Assembly: GCA_902571335.1 (NCBI GenBank)
Contig: CACGBT010000010.1
Span: 1-56,647, forward strand
Reading direction: 5' to 3'
Length of the DNA: 56,647 nucleotides
Origin: an uncultured Prochlorococcus sp.
GTDB lineage: Bacteria > Cyanobacteriota > Cyanobacteriia > PCC-6307 > Cyanobiaceae
Below, piece by piece: positions 31,440 to 40,122 of this stretch. The notes under the pieces are model-generated. The model saw only the letters and a program-made list of their open reading frames with translations, had not been told where the DNA came from and ran no database searches. Made by a program: the position numbers and the translations under genes. How positions within the stretch are numbered: position 1 is the first letter of the stretch; every line of letters starts with the position of its first letter.

Positions 31440-32309
31440 ATGGTTGTTGAAAAGAATTATAAAGTTGAAGACTATAAATTTAAAAAAGGAAATTTAAATT
31501 TTGCTGTTGTTGGTCATGTTGAGTGGATAAATTTCTTAAAGGTCGATCAATTACCAAAACCCGGAGTTATTTCTCATTCTGAAAAGTCCATTGAATATCC
31601 AGCTGGTGGTGGATCTATTATCGCGAAAATACTTTCTGATTTAACTTTAAACCAAATTCATTTTTTTACTTCATTAGGTAAAGATGATTATGGAGATAAG
31701 TGTTTCAAGATTCTCTCAAATATGGGAATTAAGTTGCATGTAGCTTGGCGTGATAAACCAACTAGAAGAGGTTTTAGTTTAATTGACTCTCTAGGTGAAA
31801 GAGCAATAACAGTTATTGGAGAAAGGTTAGCTCCAACTCATAAAGACAATTTAGAATGGAAAATTTTAAAAAAAATGGACGGAATTTTTATTACTGCCTC
31901 TGATTCAGAGATTTTTAAAATGGCTAGATCAGCTTCAATACTTTGTACAACACCAAGGGTGGGACTAAATACAATTAATAAATCAAATGTTCTTTTAGAT
32001 GGATTAATAGGCAGTAATCTTGATCCCGGTGAAGTTTTTTCTTTTTCTGAATTATCGTTAAAACCCAAATATATTATTAAAACCGAGGGAGAGAAGGGAG
32101 GCATACTATTTCCAGGAGGGAGATATAAGGCTCTTAAAAACAAAAAATTAAAGGTAGATTCTTATGGATGTGGAGATTCTTTTGCTGCTGGTATCCTTTA
32201 TGGAATGGCATCTAAATGGGATATAGATAAAAGTTTAAATCTTGCTAAAGTAATGGGAAGAGACGCCAGTGAATTTTTTGGCCCATATGCAAATAATGGT
32301 GAAATATAA
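31440..32309 (+). CDS. PfkB-family carbohydrate kinase
   Basis: A 289-residue ribokinase-like enzyme. The C-terminal signature DSYGCGDSFAAGILYGMA contains the catalytic base Asp246 and anion hole; the N-terminal region has YPAGGGSIIAKILSDL in place of the usual GG dimer motif, and FFTSLGKDDYGD follows. The sugar or nucleoside substrate is not predictable here. It precedes two tiny genes on the same strand. Confidence 0.9.
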   Translation: MVVEKNYKVEDYKFKKGNLNFAVVGHVEWINFLKVDQLPKPGVISHSEKSIEYPAGGGSIIAKILSDLTLNQIHFFTSLGKDDYGDKCFKILSNMGIKLHVAWRDKPTRRGFSLIDSLGERAITVIGERLAPTHKDNLEWKILKKMDGIFITASDSEIFKMARSASILCTTPRVGLNTINKSNVLLDGLIGSNLDPGEVFSFSELSLKPKYIIKTEGEKGGILFPGGRYKALKNKKLKVDSYGCGDSFAAGILYGMASKWDIDKSLNLAKVMGRDASEFFGPYANNGEI

Positions 32310-32325
32310 TTGAATTAACACTTAC

Positions 32326-32517
32326 ATGAGCAACCTAAATAATAAAAATAAAAATATTCTTGTAGAAAACCTTATTGTTTTCTTTTTATTTACTATTTTT
32401 TTAGTTTTTAAATCTTTGAAAACTTTATCTAGAATTTTTACTTATGGAATCTTAAAAAAAGAAATATTAACTACTAAAAGTAACTTAGGCGTAGATATTA
32501 AAATAAAAATTAAATAG
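32326..32517 (+). CDS. Hypothetical small membrane protein
   Basis: A 63-residue protein with one membrane helix (about residues 14-30, LIVFFLFTIFLVFKSL) and a basic tail rich in Lys and Ile. I do not recognise it. It lies 16 bases after the kinase and 3 bases before the next small gene, so the three probably share a transcript. Confidence 0.5.
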   Translation: MSNLNNKNKNILVENLIVFFLFTIFLVFKSLKTLSRIFTYGILKKEILTTKSNLGVDIKIKIK

Positions 32518-32520
32518 GTA

Positions 32521-32874
32521 ATGAATATATTTTTAGTTTTTCTAATTTTAGGATTTATTTTTTTTGTCTACAAAATAATTAAATCTAAAAAATCAAAGAA
32601 CTTAAAATTAGACAAATTTAAAAATAAACATCAGAGCACTCAAACAAATATTGAAAGAATTTTTTTAAGAGAGGAAGAAAAAACCTTTTCAAACCCTAAT
32701 ATAAATATTTATATTGGGAGTTATGATAACGAATATAATATTAATAGAAAATCTAATATTCACAGAGCAAGGCTTGCAAAATTTAAGAAATCCAGATTAA
32801 ATGGTGAAATGATTTTTCAAGATGAGAAACAAAGGATTTATAAAATTAATAATGGAAAAAAAGTTTACTTATAG
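32521..32874 (+). CDS. Hypothetical protein with N-terminal membrane anchor
   Basis: A 117-residue protein: an N-terminal membrane helix (about residues 2-20) followed by a long, highly basic, polar region. The C-terminal part has a short strand-like stretch (RIYKINNGKKVYL). The function is unknown. It converges with the pentapeptide protein gene, 8 bases apart. Confidence 0.55.
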   Translation: MNIFLVFLILGFIFFVYKIIKSKKSKNLKLDKFKNKHQSTQTNIERIFLREEEKTFSNPNINIYIGSYDNEYNINRKSNIHRARLAKFKKSRLNGEMIFQDEKQRIYKINNGKKVYL

Positions 32875-32882
32875 CTTTTGTT

Positions 32883-33401
32883 CTAACTACACTCAAGACT
32901 TTCTCTTGTTGAAACGCCCGTTTTTGGATTGATTCCATCAGCAATTTCACAAAGATTTCTCTGATCTTCGCTATCAAGAATAGCGTAAGAAAAATCTGCT
33001 CCTTCTATTTGAGCTCCTGCAAAACTGCTACCTGATGCGATCATATTTATTAAAACAGCATTTCTAAGATCTGTTTTTTGGAAATTAACTCGATCAGAAA
33101 GAGTATCGGTCAGGTCGATTCCATTTAAATTAGAACCTTTTAAATCAGATAGGGTTAAGGTTGTCCCATGTAAATCAACGTCACTAAAATCTGCGTCTCT
33201 TGCAACTGCTCCAGCTATAGAAGACAAATGAAGATCCTCTCCATGGAAATTAAATCCTGTAATATTAGATCTTACATAACTTGGAACTTCATCTCCCTCG
33301 CCTTTAACAGCTACATTTGCTCCAGCAAAAACTGGAGAGGATAAAACTAGGAAAGAAAAAGTTATACATAAAAAATATCTTAAGAACTTAAAAGATTTCA
33401 T
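32883..33401 (-). CDS. Secreted/lumenal pentapeptide-repeat protein
   Basis: A 172-residue protein with a clear signal peptide (residues 1-26, cleavage after PVFA) and then pentapeptide repeats of the A(D/N)LXX kind, for example [20 protein letters not shown] and ADFSYAILD. Such proteins form a right-handed beta helix; several cyanobacterial ones reside in the thylakoid lumen. Two C-terminal cysteines (RNLCEIADG and the final LECS) could form a disulfide that closes the end. Precise function unknown. Confidence 0.82.
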   Translation of the reverse strand: MKSFKFLRYFLCITFSFLVLSSPVFAGANVAVKGEGDEVPSYVRSNITGFNFHGEDLHLSSIAGAVARDADFSDVDLHGTTLTLSDLKGSNLNGIDLTDTLSDRVNFQKTDLRNAVLINMIASGSSFAGAQIEGADFSYAILDSEDQRNLCEIADGINPKTGVSTRESLECS

Positions 33402-33484
33402 ACTAAATAATTCGAATATAATTATTTTATAACAATTAGATAATTTTTAAAATTGATATATAAGTTTGGTATACCTTTTTAAGA

Positions 33485-34006
33485 TTATTTAACACTATAA
33501 ATTTTAAATCTAGGTTCTAGATTAGTTATACAATCTAGAAGTTTTTTACTATCTTTGCTATTCGTTACCTTGAATTCAGATTCAACTGTGCCGCCTTCAT
33601 CTCTAATGGCTTGATTTAAAACAATGGAACCGTTTTCGTCAGATACGGATCTATGAAAAGTTCCTCTAGGTATCCTTAAAATATATCCGCAAGATTCTAA
33701 TCTGACTTTATAAAAAGGATAATCCCAACTAAAATTGACAAGGAAAAATGTTCTACCTCCAGAGATAGCTAATAGATTATCTTCTTGATTGTGATGTATG
33801 TAAAATTGCCAATTATTAAAATCTTCATCATTTGGAGGACTAATCGCAGGACCACTGTGAATTACTAGATCCCTATAATTTGATTCATTAACACTAATAT
33901 CAAAAAATCTGACATCTTTTGTATCGCGAAATTTTTCATAACTTATCAATTCAAACATTTTTGATTTATTTGATTTGATAACTGGAATTTCTAAACTTGA
34001 GTTCAA
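33485..34006 (-). CDS. Cupin-like protein of unknown function
   Basis: A 173-residue protein whose middle matches a cupin beta barrel: IHHNQEDNLLAISGGRTFFL gives the HxHx(3-4)E...G type first motif and PRGTFHRSV the second-motif His. A bound metal is therefore plausible, the reaction unknown. The longest reading begins with a TTG at 34006; an in-frame ATG 16 codons later (MFELISYEKF) is a good alternative start. It lies 3' of the transglutaminase gene on the same strand, 125 bases away. Confidence 0.68.
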   Translation of the reverse strand: MNSSLEIPVIKSNKSKMFELISYEKFRDTKDVRFFDISVNESNYRDLVIHSGPAISPPNDEDFNNWQFYIHHNQEDNLLAISGGRTFFLVNFSWDYPFYKVRLESCGYILRIPRGTFHRSVSDENGSIVLNQAIRDEGGTVESEFKVTNSKDSKKLLDCITNLEPRFKIYSVK

Positions 34007-34131
34007 TTTTCTTTAAAGATTAAACAAATGAAAACAGATATATATCTCTAAGAACGTATCAATTAACACTAAAAAAGAAACATATTATTATTTATTGTTC
34101 CCGTTATTTTAAAAAATTAAAAATCGTGCGT

Positions 34132-34989
34132 TTATTTAATTTCAAGGGGTTTGATTTCCCAGGATAAAGTATTTTCTAAATTATTTTTTCCTATAAAGTT
34201 TCCTGTAATTACAGAGGTTAAATTAGATTTTGAAGAGGATACCAATGTTAAATATCTATCATCTATCAATCCTTTTCCGCTGGGATCAAAACCTCTCCAA
34301 CCAGCACCTGGAATATATAATTCGGCCCAAGCGTGTAAATCCAACTCAGAGGGTAACGGATCTTCAAAATGGTAACCACTTACAAACCTACTTGGGATAC
34401 CTATAGATCTGCAAGCTTCAACCATTAGCATTGCTAAATCTCTGCATGAACCTATACGTTCTCTAAGTGTTCTGCTAGCCGGCCATGCTGGACCTGTATG
34501 TCTTTTGGTATATTTAACCCGATCTTGAATAATCTCTATTAGCTGGTAGGTAAATGATAATGCGTTATTAATGCTTCCTGCTAGGGCTTCTTGGGCAAGT
34601 TCTATGGCAGAGGGATCATGTTGTCCATTAGGCATCCATCCCTCTAATGCTCCCTGTAAATCTCTGTTAATAATGCTTTTACAAAAAGGTAATGTTAAAT
34701 CTCTATTTTTTACTCCATCAATAATGTTTGGATGTTTAATAGTTTCAACTTCGCTAGTTGATTCAATAATTAAATTATCTGTTAATCCATTGAATCTGAT
34801 TCTATTAATTTCTTCTCCGCTGGCAGCAAGTAATGGATAAATAATTTCTGGTTCTGGGGTTATTTTTAATTCAAAATTCTTTAGCTTTTGGAATCCATTA
34901 GACCTTGGCTTTATACATAATCTATGCTCGCCTAATTGAACAGGGTCTTCATATTTATATTCAAGTTTGTGAATGTATTTAATTCTCAT
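34132..34989 (-). CDS. Transglutaminase-like cysteine protease family protein
   Basis: A 285-residue protein with an N-terminal transglutaminase-associated beta domain (residues 1-85) and a transglutaminase-like core. The triad reads Cys182 in GSCRDLAML, His219 in LDLHAWAELY and Asp235 in GFDPSGKG. Family members act as peptidases or amidases. It is the last gene of a three-gene module with the alpha-E and ATP-grasp genes (gap 11 bases), an association seen in many bacteria and thought to make or process a peptide-like product. Confidence 0.88.
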   Translation of the reverse strand: MRIKYIHKLEYKYEDPVQLGEHRLCIKPRSNGFQKLKNFELKITPEPEIIYPLLAASGEEINRIRFNGLTDNLIIESTSEVETIKHPNIIDGVKNRDLTLPFCKSIINRDLQGALEGWMPNGQHDPSAIELAQEALAGSINNALSFTYQLIEIIQDRVKYTKRHTGPAWPASRTLRERIGSCRDLAMLMVEACRSIGIPSRFVSGYHFEDPLPSELDLHAWAELYIPGAGWRGFDPSGKGLIDDRYLTLVSSSKSNLTSVITGNFIGKNNLENTLSWEIKPLEIK

Positions 34990-35000
34990 TAATAAACTTA

Positions 35001-35942
35001 TTAATTAATAAAATATTTTTCTTGAATGAGATCATTTAATTTATTTAAATCCATTTGCAATGAATCGATTGCCTCATGTAAACCATCATTGATTATATCT
35101 TCAATTCTGATATAACTCCACTTTGCTTTAAGCAAACCTCTCATGCATTCTAATTCTGAAGGATTTTCAGTAGATGGAGAGGTATCTATTGTTTTAAGAG
35201 TATTGCTTATCCCATCAAGACAGTATCTTACTGATCTAGGGAAAATTGGATCAAGTAAAAGAAATCTCGCAACTGAATTAGGCTTTATAGAATTTTGTAC
35301 TGCTTTCCTAAACATTTGATAAGCTCCAGCTGAACGTAAAAGTGCAATCCATTGAAGCTCATCAAGAACTCCTCCAAGTTCATCCAAGCTGGGTAGGAGT
35401 AAATAATATTTAACATCTAAAATTCTTGATGTTTTATCAGCTCTTTCAATTAATCTTCCAAGAATGCTAAATCTCCAGGCAAGATCTTTGCTTAGAGTCG
35501 CATCTGTAATTCCATAAAAAAGCTGACATTCCCTCCTTATTTCACTTAATTGTTCTTGTCTTGGTTTATTCCATATTGCCTCTCCTTCTTGCATATTCCA
35601 ATATAAAATATTAATCTGTTCCCACATTTCTGTGGTCATGACATCTCTGATTTGCCTTGCATTTTCTCTTGCCATTTGAATGCAAGAAATTATGCTATTT
35701 GGGTTTAAACGATCTCTTATTAAAAAATTAATAACGTCAGCAGGCTTTTTCTCCGGGAATCTTTTATCAAAAGATTCTCTGTCACTGGAGGCATCAATTA
35801 ATGGAAGCCAAGGTTCTGCACTTCCTGGTGGACAATCTAATGACATTGCTTCGCTTACTTCCACGAAACGAGATATGTTTTCCGCACGTTCTAAATAACG
35901 ATTGATCCAATAAAGAGATTCTGCTACACGACTTAAAAGCAT
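35001..35942 (-). CDS. Alpha-E domain protein (DUF403)
   Basis: A 313-residue helical protein with the alpha-E signature at its N-terminus: MLLSRVAESLYWINRYLERA. Family members travel with circularly permuted ATP-grasp and transglutaminase-like genes. Its biochemical role is not established. It begins 1 base after the stop of the upstream ATP-grasp gene and ends 11 bases before the transglutaminase gene, so the three are one operon. Confidence 0.92.
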   Translation of the reverse strand: MLLSRVAESLYWINRYLERAENISRFVEVSEAMSLDCPPGSAEPWLPLIDASSDRESFDKRFPEKKPADVINFLIRDRLNPNSIISCIQMARENARQIRDVMTTEMWEQINILYWNMQEGEAIWNKPRQEQLSEIRRECQLFYGITDATLSKDLAWRFSILGRLIERADKTSRILDVKYYLLLPSLDELGGVLDELQWIALLRSAGAYQMFRKAVQNSIKPNSVARFLLLDPIFPRSVRYCLDGISNTLKTIDTSPSTENPSELECMRGLLKAKWSYIRIEDIINDGLHEAIDSLQMDLNKLNDLIQEKYFIN

Positions 35943-35943
35943 A

Positions 35944-37386
35944 TTATTTACCTACAACCCATGTATCTTTGCATCCTCCACCTTGAGAAGAATTAACAAC
36001 TAATGATCCTTTTTTTAATGCTACTCTCGTAAGCCCGCCTGGGCTAACCCATGAATCTTTTCCTCTTAAAGTATATGGTCTTAAATCAACATGACATGGA
36101 TATAGTTCTCCATCACATAAAGATGGCACAGTAGATAATTCTAATGTTGGTTGTGCTATGAAATTTCTTGGATTATTTTTAATTTTATTAGCGAATTCTT
36201 CTATCTCACTGGTTGTTGAGTGAGGGCCAATTAACATTCCATAACCCCCAGCTTCTGCGACAGACTTAACAACAAGTTTTGATAAATTTTCTAGAACATA
36301 TTCTCGATCCTTTTGATAATGACAAATATACGTTTCTACATTTCTAATGATAATTTCTTCATCAAGATAATATTTAATCATTTTTGGAACAAAAGAATAA
36401 ATCATTTTGTCATCTGCTATTCCAGTCCCAGGTGCATTTGCTAAAGCAACATGACCTGCCTTAAAAACATCAAGTAATCCGCTAACACCAAGGCAGGAAT
36501 CTTTTCTGAAATTAAGTGGATCTAAGAAATCATCATCAATTCGTCTGTAAATGACATCTACTCTTTTTAATCCAGAGGTAGTTTTTAAATATACATAATC
36601 ATCATTACAAACTAAGTCATGACCCTGAACTAGTTGTATGCCCATTTCTTGAGCTAAATAACTATGTTCAAAATAAGCGCTGTTAAAAATTCCTGGAGTT
36701 AGTAGAACTATCTTGGGAGTGTCAGTCCAAACAGCTAGTTCTTGAAGAGTTTTTAAAAGATATGATGGATATTCATCAATTGGTTTTACTATTCTTCCAG
36801 AGAAAAGATTAGGGAAAATATTCTTCATAACTAATCTATTTTCTAAAAAATAAGCAACCCCAGAAGGGCACCTTAAATTATCTTCTAAAACATGCCAATC
36901 TCCTTTTCTATCTCTTATTAAATCAAGTCCCGAAATTTGACACCATTTATTTAGTGGAGGTTTGAAACCTATCATCTGAGGTCTCCAACCTTCTGAACTC
37001 TCTATTAATTCTCTTGGAATTATTCCATCATTAATTATTTTTTGAGAATTATAAATATCATCCAGGAATAAATCAATTGCCTCAAGCCTTTGTTTTAGTC
37101 CTTTTTCTAAAGTTACCCAATCATCTTTACTAATTATTCTAGGAAGTGGATCAAAAGGTAATATTCTCTCAGTACCTTTTAAACCAGTATCATTTAATCT
37201 AAAAGTTGCACCATGTCTTAGTAATAATTTTTTTGCCGCAGAATGATTCCTGTTTAATTCCTCAAGTCCCATATTATCTAAGGATGAAAGAAGTGGAATC
37301 AATATTTCTCTAGCAGAGTTTACATTATCCTTAAAGTATTCATCAAAACTATTTTTAGGCTGATAACTTGAAAACATATATTTCAT
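35944..37386 (-). CDS. Circularly permuted type 2 ATP-grasp protein
   Basis: A 480-residue protein of the circularly permuted ATP-grasp group (COG2308). Conserved pieces include VLEDNLRCPSGVAYFLENR, DVIYRRIDDDFLDPL and GVALANAPGTGIADDK-like sequence (read here as HVALANAPGTGIADDKM). ATP-grasp enzymes join a carboxylate to an amine, so peptide-bond formation is inferred. It is the first gene of the minus-strand module with alpha-E and transglutaminase; the upstream 128-base gap shared with a divergent small gene should hold the promoter. Confidence 0.93.
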   Translation of the reverse strand: MKYMFSSYQPKNSFDEYFKDNVNSAREILIPLLSSLDNMGLEELNRNHSAAKKLLLRHGATFRLNDTGLKGTERILPFDPLPRIISKDDWVTLEKGLKQRLEAIDLFLDDIYNSQKIINDGIIPRELIESSEGWRPQMIGFKPPLNKWCQISGLDLIRDRKGDWHVLEDNLRCPSGVAYFLENRLVMKNIFPNLFSGRIVKPIDEYPSYLLKTLQELAVWTDTPKIVLLTPGIFNSAYFEHSYLAQEMGIQLVQGHDLVCNDDYVYLKTTSGLKRVDVIYRRIDDDFLDPLNFRKDSCLGVSGLLDVFKAGHVALANAPGTGIADDKMIYSFVPKMIKYYLDEEIIIRNVETYICHYQKDREYVLENLSKLVVKSVAEAGGYGMLIGPHSTTSEIEEFANKIKNNPRNFIAQPTLELSTVPSLCDGELYPCHVDLRPYTLRGKDSWVSPGGLTRVALKKGSLVVNSSQGGGCKDTWVVGK

Positions 37387-37514
37387 CGTTTAGTAACTTT
37401 TACTTTAGCTTTATATCTTTATTCGTATTTATGGCTACCAAAAATAATATCTCTTGACTCGATCTATATCATTATTTTGATCATTGAAGTATATTTTTTA
37501 AAAATCTAAAAGGC

Positions 37515-37751
37515 ATGAGTTCTAGTAATTGGCAATTTGTTTTTTTTAGATATTTCGCAAGCTTTCTTTTTATCCTCTCTCACAGTTTGCTAGTTCTTGA
37601 TCATCTACCAGTAGGAGCGGCGCTTCACGGACTTGGAGAAGTTTTTATTGCTCCTTGGGCTTTTAGGGAAAGAGCATGGGATCTTGTTGTTATTGCAGTT
37701 TTGTTTTTCTTCTTTGATATCTGGGGACTTATAAACACTCCTTGGAATTAA
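37515..37751 (+). CDS. Conserved hypothetical membrane protein (small)
   Basis: A 78-residue protein with two or three hydrophobic segments and the distinctive central stretch HGLGEVFIAPWAFRERAWD, which looks conserved rather than random. Function unknown. The start ATG at 37515 is followed by an uninterrupted frame, and it diverges from the ATP-grasp gene. Confidence 0.65.
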   Translation: MSSSNWQFVFFRYFASFLFILSHSLLVLDHLPVGAALHGLGEVFIAPWAFRERAWDLVVIAVLFFFFDIWGLINTPWN

Positions 37752-37794
37752 CTGATATTATTTATTTACTAATTCCGGGAAAATCATAATAAAA

Positions 37795-38016
37795 ATGAAG
37801 TCTTATTTTAATCAAATATATAAAATAATTTTTCTTTTATTACTTACGAATAGTTCCATTTTATATGCACATAATTTATTTAATGGTGGTTGTAAAGAAC
37901 ATTGTGTGCAAAAAGTTAAAGTAATAAGTAATAAAAACAAATTAAAAAATATTGATGATCAAATAAATATTGAGAGTAAAAATTCTTGTTTAAATAAATC
38001 ACTATGTAGAGGTTGA
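37795..38016 (+). CDS. Small secreted cysteine-containing protein
   Basis: A 73-residue protein with a signal peptide (about residues 1-25, ending in LYA/HN). The mature part has four cysteines in GGCKEHC and SCLNKSLCRG, spaced as two CxxxC-type pairs, suggesting disulfides or metal binding in the periplasm or lumen. I do not recognise the family. A similar signal-plus-GGC arrangement occurs in the small protein at 51.2 kb. Confidence 0.6.
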   Translation: MKSYFNQIYKIIFLLLLTNSSILYAHNLFNGGCKEHCVQKVKVISNKNKLKNIDDQINIESKNSCLNKSLCRG

Positions 38017-38040
38017 CCTCTCGAGATTTTTTAAATTATT

Positions 38041-38316
38041 TTATGAAATTGTTTCTTTGATAATTATCATTAAAGTACCATTTGCTTGATAATTTTTATT
38101 AGGAGGATTAATTTGATTTTTAATTAAATAAATAAAAGTATATATCAACGGTAAAAGTAATGATGAAGCAGCAACTAAAGCGATTATCTGGTTCAACCTA
38201 ATAAATGGTTTTTTCACAAGATCCTCTCCGCACAAGCCACAAATCAAATTACCTCTTGAGGATTGTTTTTGAAATTGATATTTAGGATTGCAATATGGGC
38301 AATAATATTGAACCAT
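38041..38316 (-). CDS. Small zinc-ribbon membrane protein
   Basis: A 91-residue protein with an N-terminal zinc ribbon (CPYC at residues 6-9 and CGLCG at 26-30) and a C-terminal membrane helix (about 46-66). The knuckle spacing is that of a rubredoxin-like ribbon. Function unknown. It converges with the preceding small gene, 24 bases apart. Confidence 0.65.
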   Translation of the reverse strand: MVQYYCPYCNPKYQFQKQSSRGNLICGLCGEDLVKKPFIRLNQIIALVAASSLLLPLIYTFIYLIKNQINPPNKNYQANGTLMIIIKETIS

Positions 38317-38373
38317 TTTTAAATTTAATTGTTTTAATCATTATCTATAAAACTAGAAGAAAGTCATCTTACT

Positions 38374-38404
38374 AAAAAAAGAGGGCTTATTTAAGCCCTC
38401 TTTT
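38374..38404 (-). terminator. Rho-independent terminator, best oriented for a minus-strand transcript
   Basis: The 20-base inverted repeat GAGGGCTTATTTAAGCCCTC at 38381-38400 is flanked by seven A on its left, giving a seven-T tail on the minus strand; on the plus strand the tail is the weaker TTTTATCT. The only gene downstream on the minus strand begins at 38316, so this terminator must serve something transcribed leftwards from within the gap at 38400-38870. Confidence 0.7.
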
Positions 38405-38503
38405 ATCTCTTACTTATATTTTTTACTGAAGTTAATAACGTACCTAAATCATGGATCCTTGTTGCTAACTTCTTTTAAGCTAATGCTCACCAAAATTAAC
38501 TAA

Positions 38504-38602
38504 TTGTCTTTAACTGGGGCAAAAACTCTAGAATTAAGCTTGTTTCTTAAAGGGCACCTAAACGATGCAGAAGAAGGAAGCTTAGACATTAATAAAAAAT
38601 AA
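38504..38602 (+). CDS. Possible 32-codon peptide, very uncertain
   Basis: A TTG-started frame of 32 codons with an acidic, amphipathic translation (segments TGAKTLELSLFLKGHL and DAEEGSLD). It has no ribosome site and no partner, and the strand disagrees with the nearby terminator. It might be a remnant of a longer gene, since the frame continues beyond the stop with another open stretch. Listed only so it is not lost. Confidence 0.15.
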   Translation: MSLTGAKTLELSLFLKGHLNDAEEGSLDINKK

Positions 38603-38874
38603 TTGGAGCAGTTAATTAAATTAGTTCGGTTTATTCCGAAATTTCAGGCAGGCTATCGATCATTTTGAAAGACCTCCTAGAACTCAACAATATAAAATTA
38701 GGAAAATATTTCTCTAAAGACAATCCGTTTTTATACGCATTGCTTTTTTATTAAAAATGTCCGAAAGTGGGAATCAATTGTGTTAATTTTCTGGGATATT
38801 TTTAGTAAGTTTTGCTTATTTCTTTTGATATTTAATTCGACTATCTTGATTTTAAATAATTGAGGAAATCTTTT

Positions 38875-39030
38875 ATGAATCATTCGAAAGAAGTTAGGAA
38901 AACTGATCAATCTAATCCTATAGACGAATATTTTCAATGCCTCTCATATTGCGATATTCACCCAAAAGGTATAGATAATGACTGTGAAGTCATTTGTATG
39001 GAAAGACATTTAAAAGCTAATTATTGGTAA
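38875..39030 (+). CDS. Small cysteine-rich conserved hypothetical protein
   Basis: A 51-residue protein preceded by a good ribosome site (GAGGAAA, 7 bases before the ATG at 38875). Four cysteines lie in the pattern CLSYCDIH...DCEVICMERHL, like a family of small picocyanobacterial proteins with paired CxxxC motifs. A metal or disulfide role is inferred. It converges with the WD40 gene, 18 bases apart. Confidence 0.7.
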   Translation: MNHSKEVRKTDQSNPIDEYFQCLSYCDIHPKGIDNDCEVICMERHLKANYW

Positions 39031-39048
39031 TTTTATAAATCTCTACTT

Positions 39049-40122
39049 TTACTTAAACCCCTTAGAAAAAAGATTAGTACGAACTTTAAATTTCCATACA
39101 TTTACAACACCTTTTGCATTAACTGCTGCAAGTGCACAATCATCAGGTCTCCAGGATATTGCCCCTACTAAATCTCCTGCGAAAGCAGCCCCAACAGGGT
39201 CTCCATTACCATCTTTTTTTAAAAAACTTGCGACAACAGAACCATCTCTAGATCCTGAGGCTACAAGCATACCTTTATTTGAAAAGGCTAGGCTCGAAAT
39301 AGGTTCTGTATGGTGACATAGCTCTCCTGGCATAGTCCCTTCTGGACCTTTGCCTATAAAGCTCCATACTGTAATTCTTTCACTGCCGCTAGTCGCTAAT
39401 AATTTTCCGCTGTCATCAAAAGAAAGGTGACTTGGTTTTCCAGGGTATCCAGTCATTTCAGCATCCATTCCTGTTGATCTTCTCCAAAAATGAACTGAAT
39501 TGTCTTGACTCCCACAGGCGACTATATCTCCATCAGGGCTTAATTCCATAGAGACCAATGATCCTTGCCACTCGAGTTTTTGATTCGTTTTATTATTAAC
39601 AATGTCAAAGAATGTCACTCTGCCGTAGCATGCAGTTGCGAGCTCATTTTTATTTGACCATGTTATTGCACTTATTGTGCTTGGATGGTCTTCTGAGATC
39701 CATTTCTCTTCTCCAATTTCATTAAAAACATATACTTTTTTTGAGGAAGCTATCGCTAGAAATAAACCGTCATTTGACCACTTGAGATGTTCTACCCAAC
39801 CCTTACCAAGATTAAGTGTTTTAATTACTTTACCTTCGTGGCAATTACAGATTTGAACATTTCCATCCTGACCTGATGTTGCAAAAATCTCACCCTCTGG
39901 ATGAATGGCCATTGCTAATAGACCACCGGAGTGTGTATTTTCTTTTTTCCAAATAATTTTTCCAGTATCTCCTTCGAACGAAAAAAGACCTCCTGCCACG
40001 TCGCCAACAATAAATTGTTTTCCTTTAAGAGCCCAGCCACATGCTATGGCGTAATCGTTAACTTCAGCTGTCCATCCCTCGTGGAACATGCCTCTTGGGC
40101 TAAATGGTTCTATATTAGGCAT
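39049..40122 (-). CDS. WD40-repeat beta-propeller protein
   Basis: A 357-residue protein made almost wholly of WD40-type blades; recognisable blade cores include LLAMAIHPEGEIFATSGQDG, MELSPDGDIVACGSQDN and SLAFSNKGMLVASGSRDGS. About seven blades fit the length, so a single propeller acting as a protein-interaction platform is likely. It overlaps the CobW-type gene by 13 bases and is translated after it, so the two are probably partners; a zinc-related role is inferred from that context. Confidence 0.88.
   Translation of the reverse strand: MPNIEPFSPRGMFHEGWTAEVNDYAIACGWALKGKQFIVGDVAGGLFSFEGDTGKIIWKKENTHSGGLLAMAIHPEGEIFATSGQDGNVQICNCHEGKVIKTLNLGKGWVEHLKWSNDGLFLAIASSKKVYVFNEIGEEKWISEDHPSTISAITWSNKNELATACYGRVTFFDIVNNKTNQKLEWQGSLVSMELSPDGDIVACGSQDNSVHFWRRSTGMDAEMTGYPGKPSHLSFDDSGKLLATSGSERITVWSFIGKGPEGTMPGELCHHTEPISSLAFSNKGMLVASGSRDGSVVASFLKKDGNGDPVGAAFAGDLVGAISWRPDDCALAAVNAKGVVNVWKFKVRTNLFSKGFK

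Larger units (their letters stand above)
38317..38874. other. 558-base gap without a confident gene; terminator and coding-like fragments
   Basis: This gap is less AT-rich than most gaps here. It holds a strong terminator-like hairpin at 38374-38404, whose long T run is on the minus strand; a hairpin TTCGG...CCGAA on the minus strand at 38625-38640; and a minus-strand AGGAGGT followed by an ATG at 38662 that opens only 10 codons. On the plus strand several short open stretches look protein-like but lack starts (38504-38602; 38620-38754). It may carry a minus-strand non-coding transcript or a decayed small gene. Confidence 0.4.

Noticed and set aside
38731..38937. A 68-codon minus-strand frame
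   Set aside because: Composition is basic and low-complexity, and its start lies inside the better supported Cys-rich gene at 38875-39030, which has a ribosome site.
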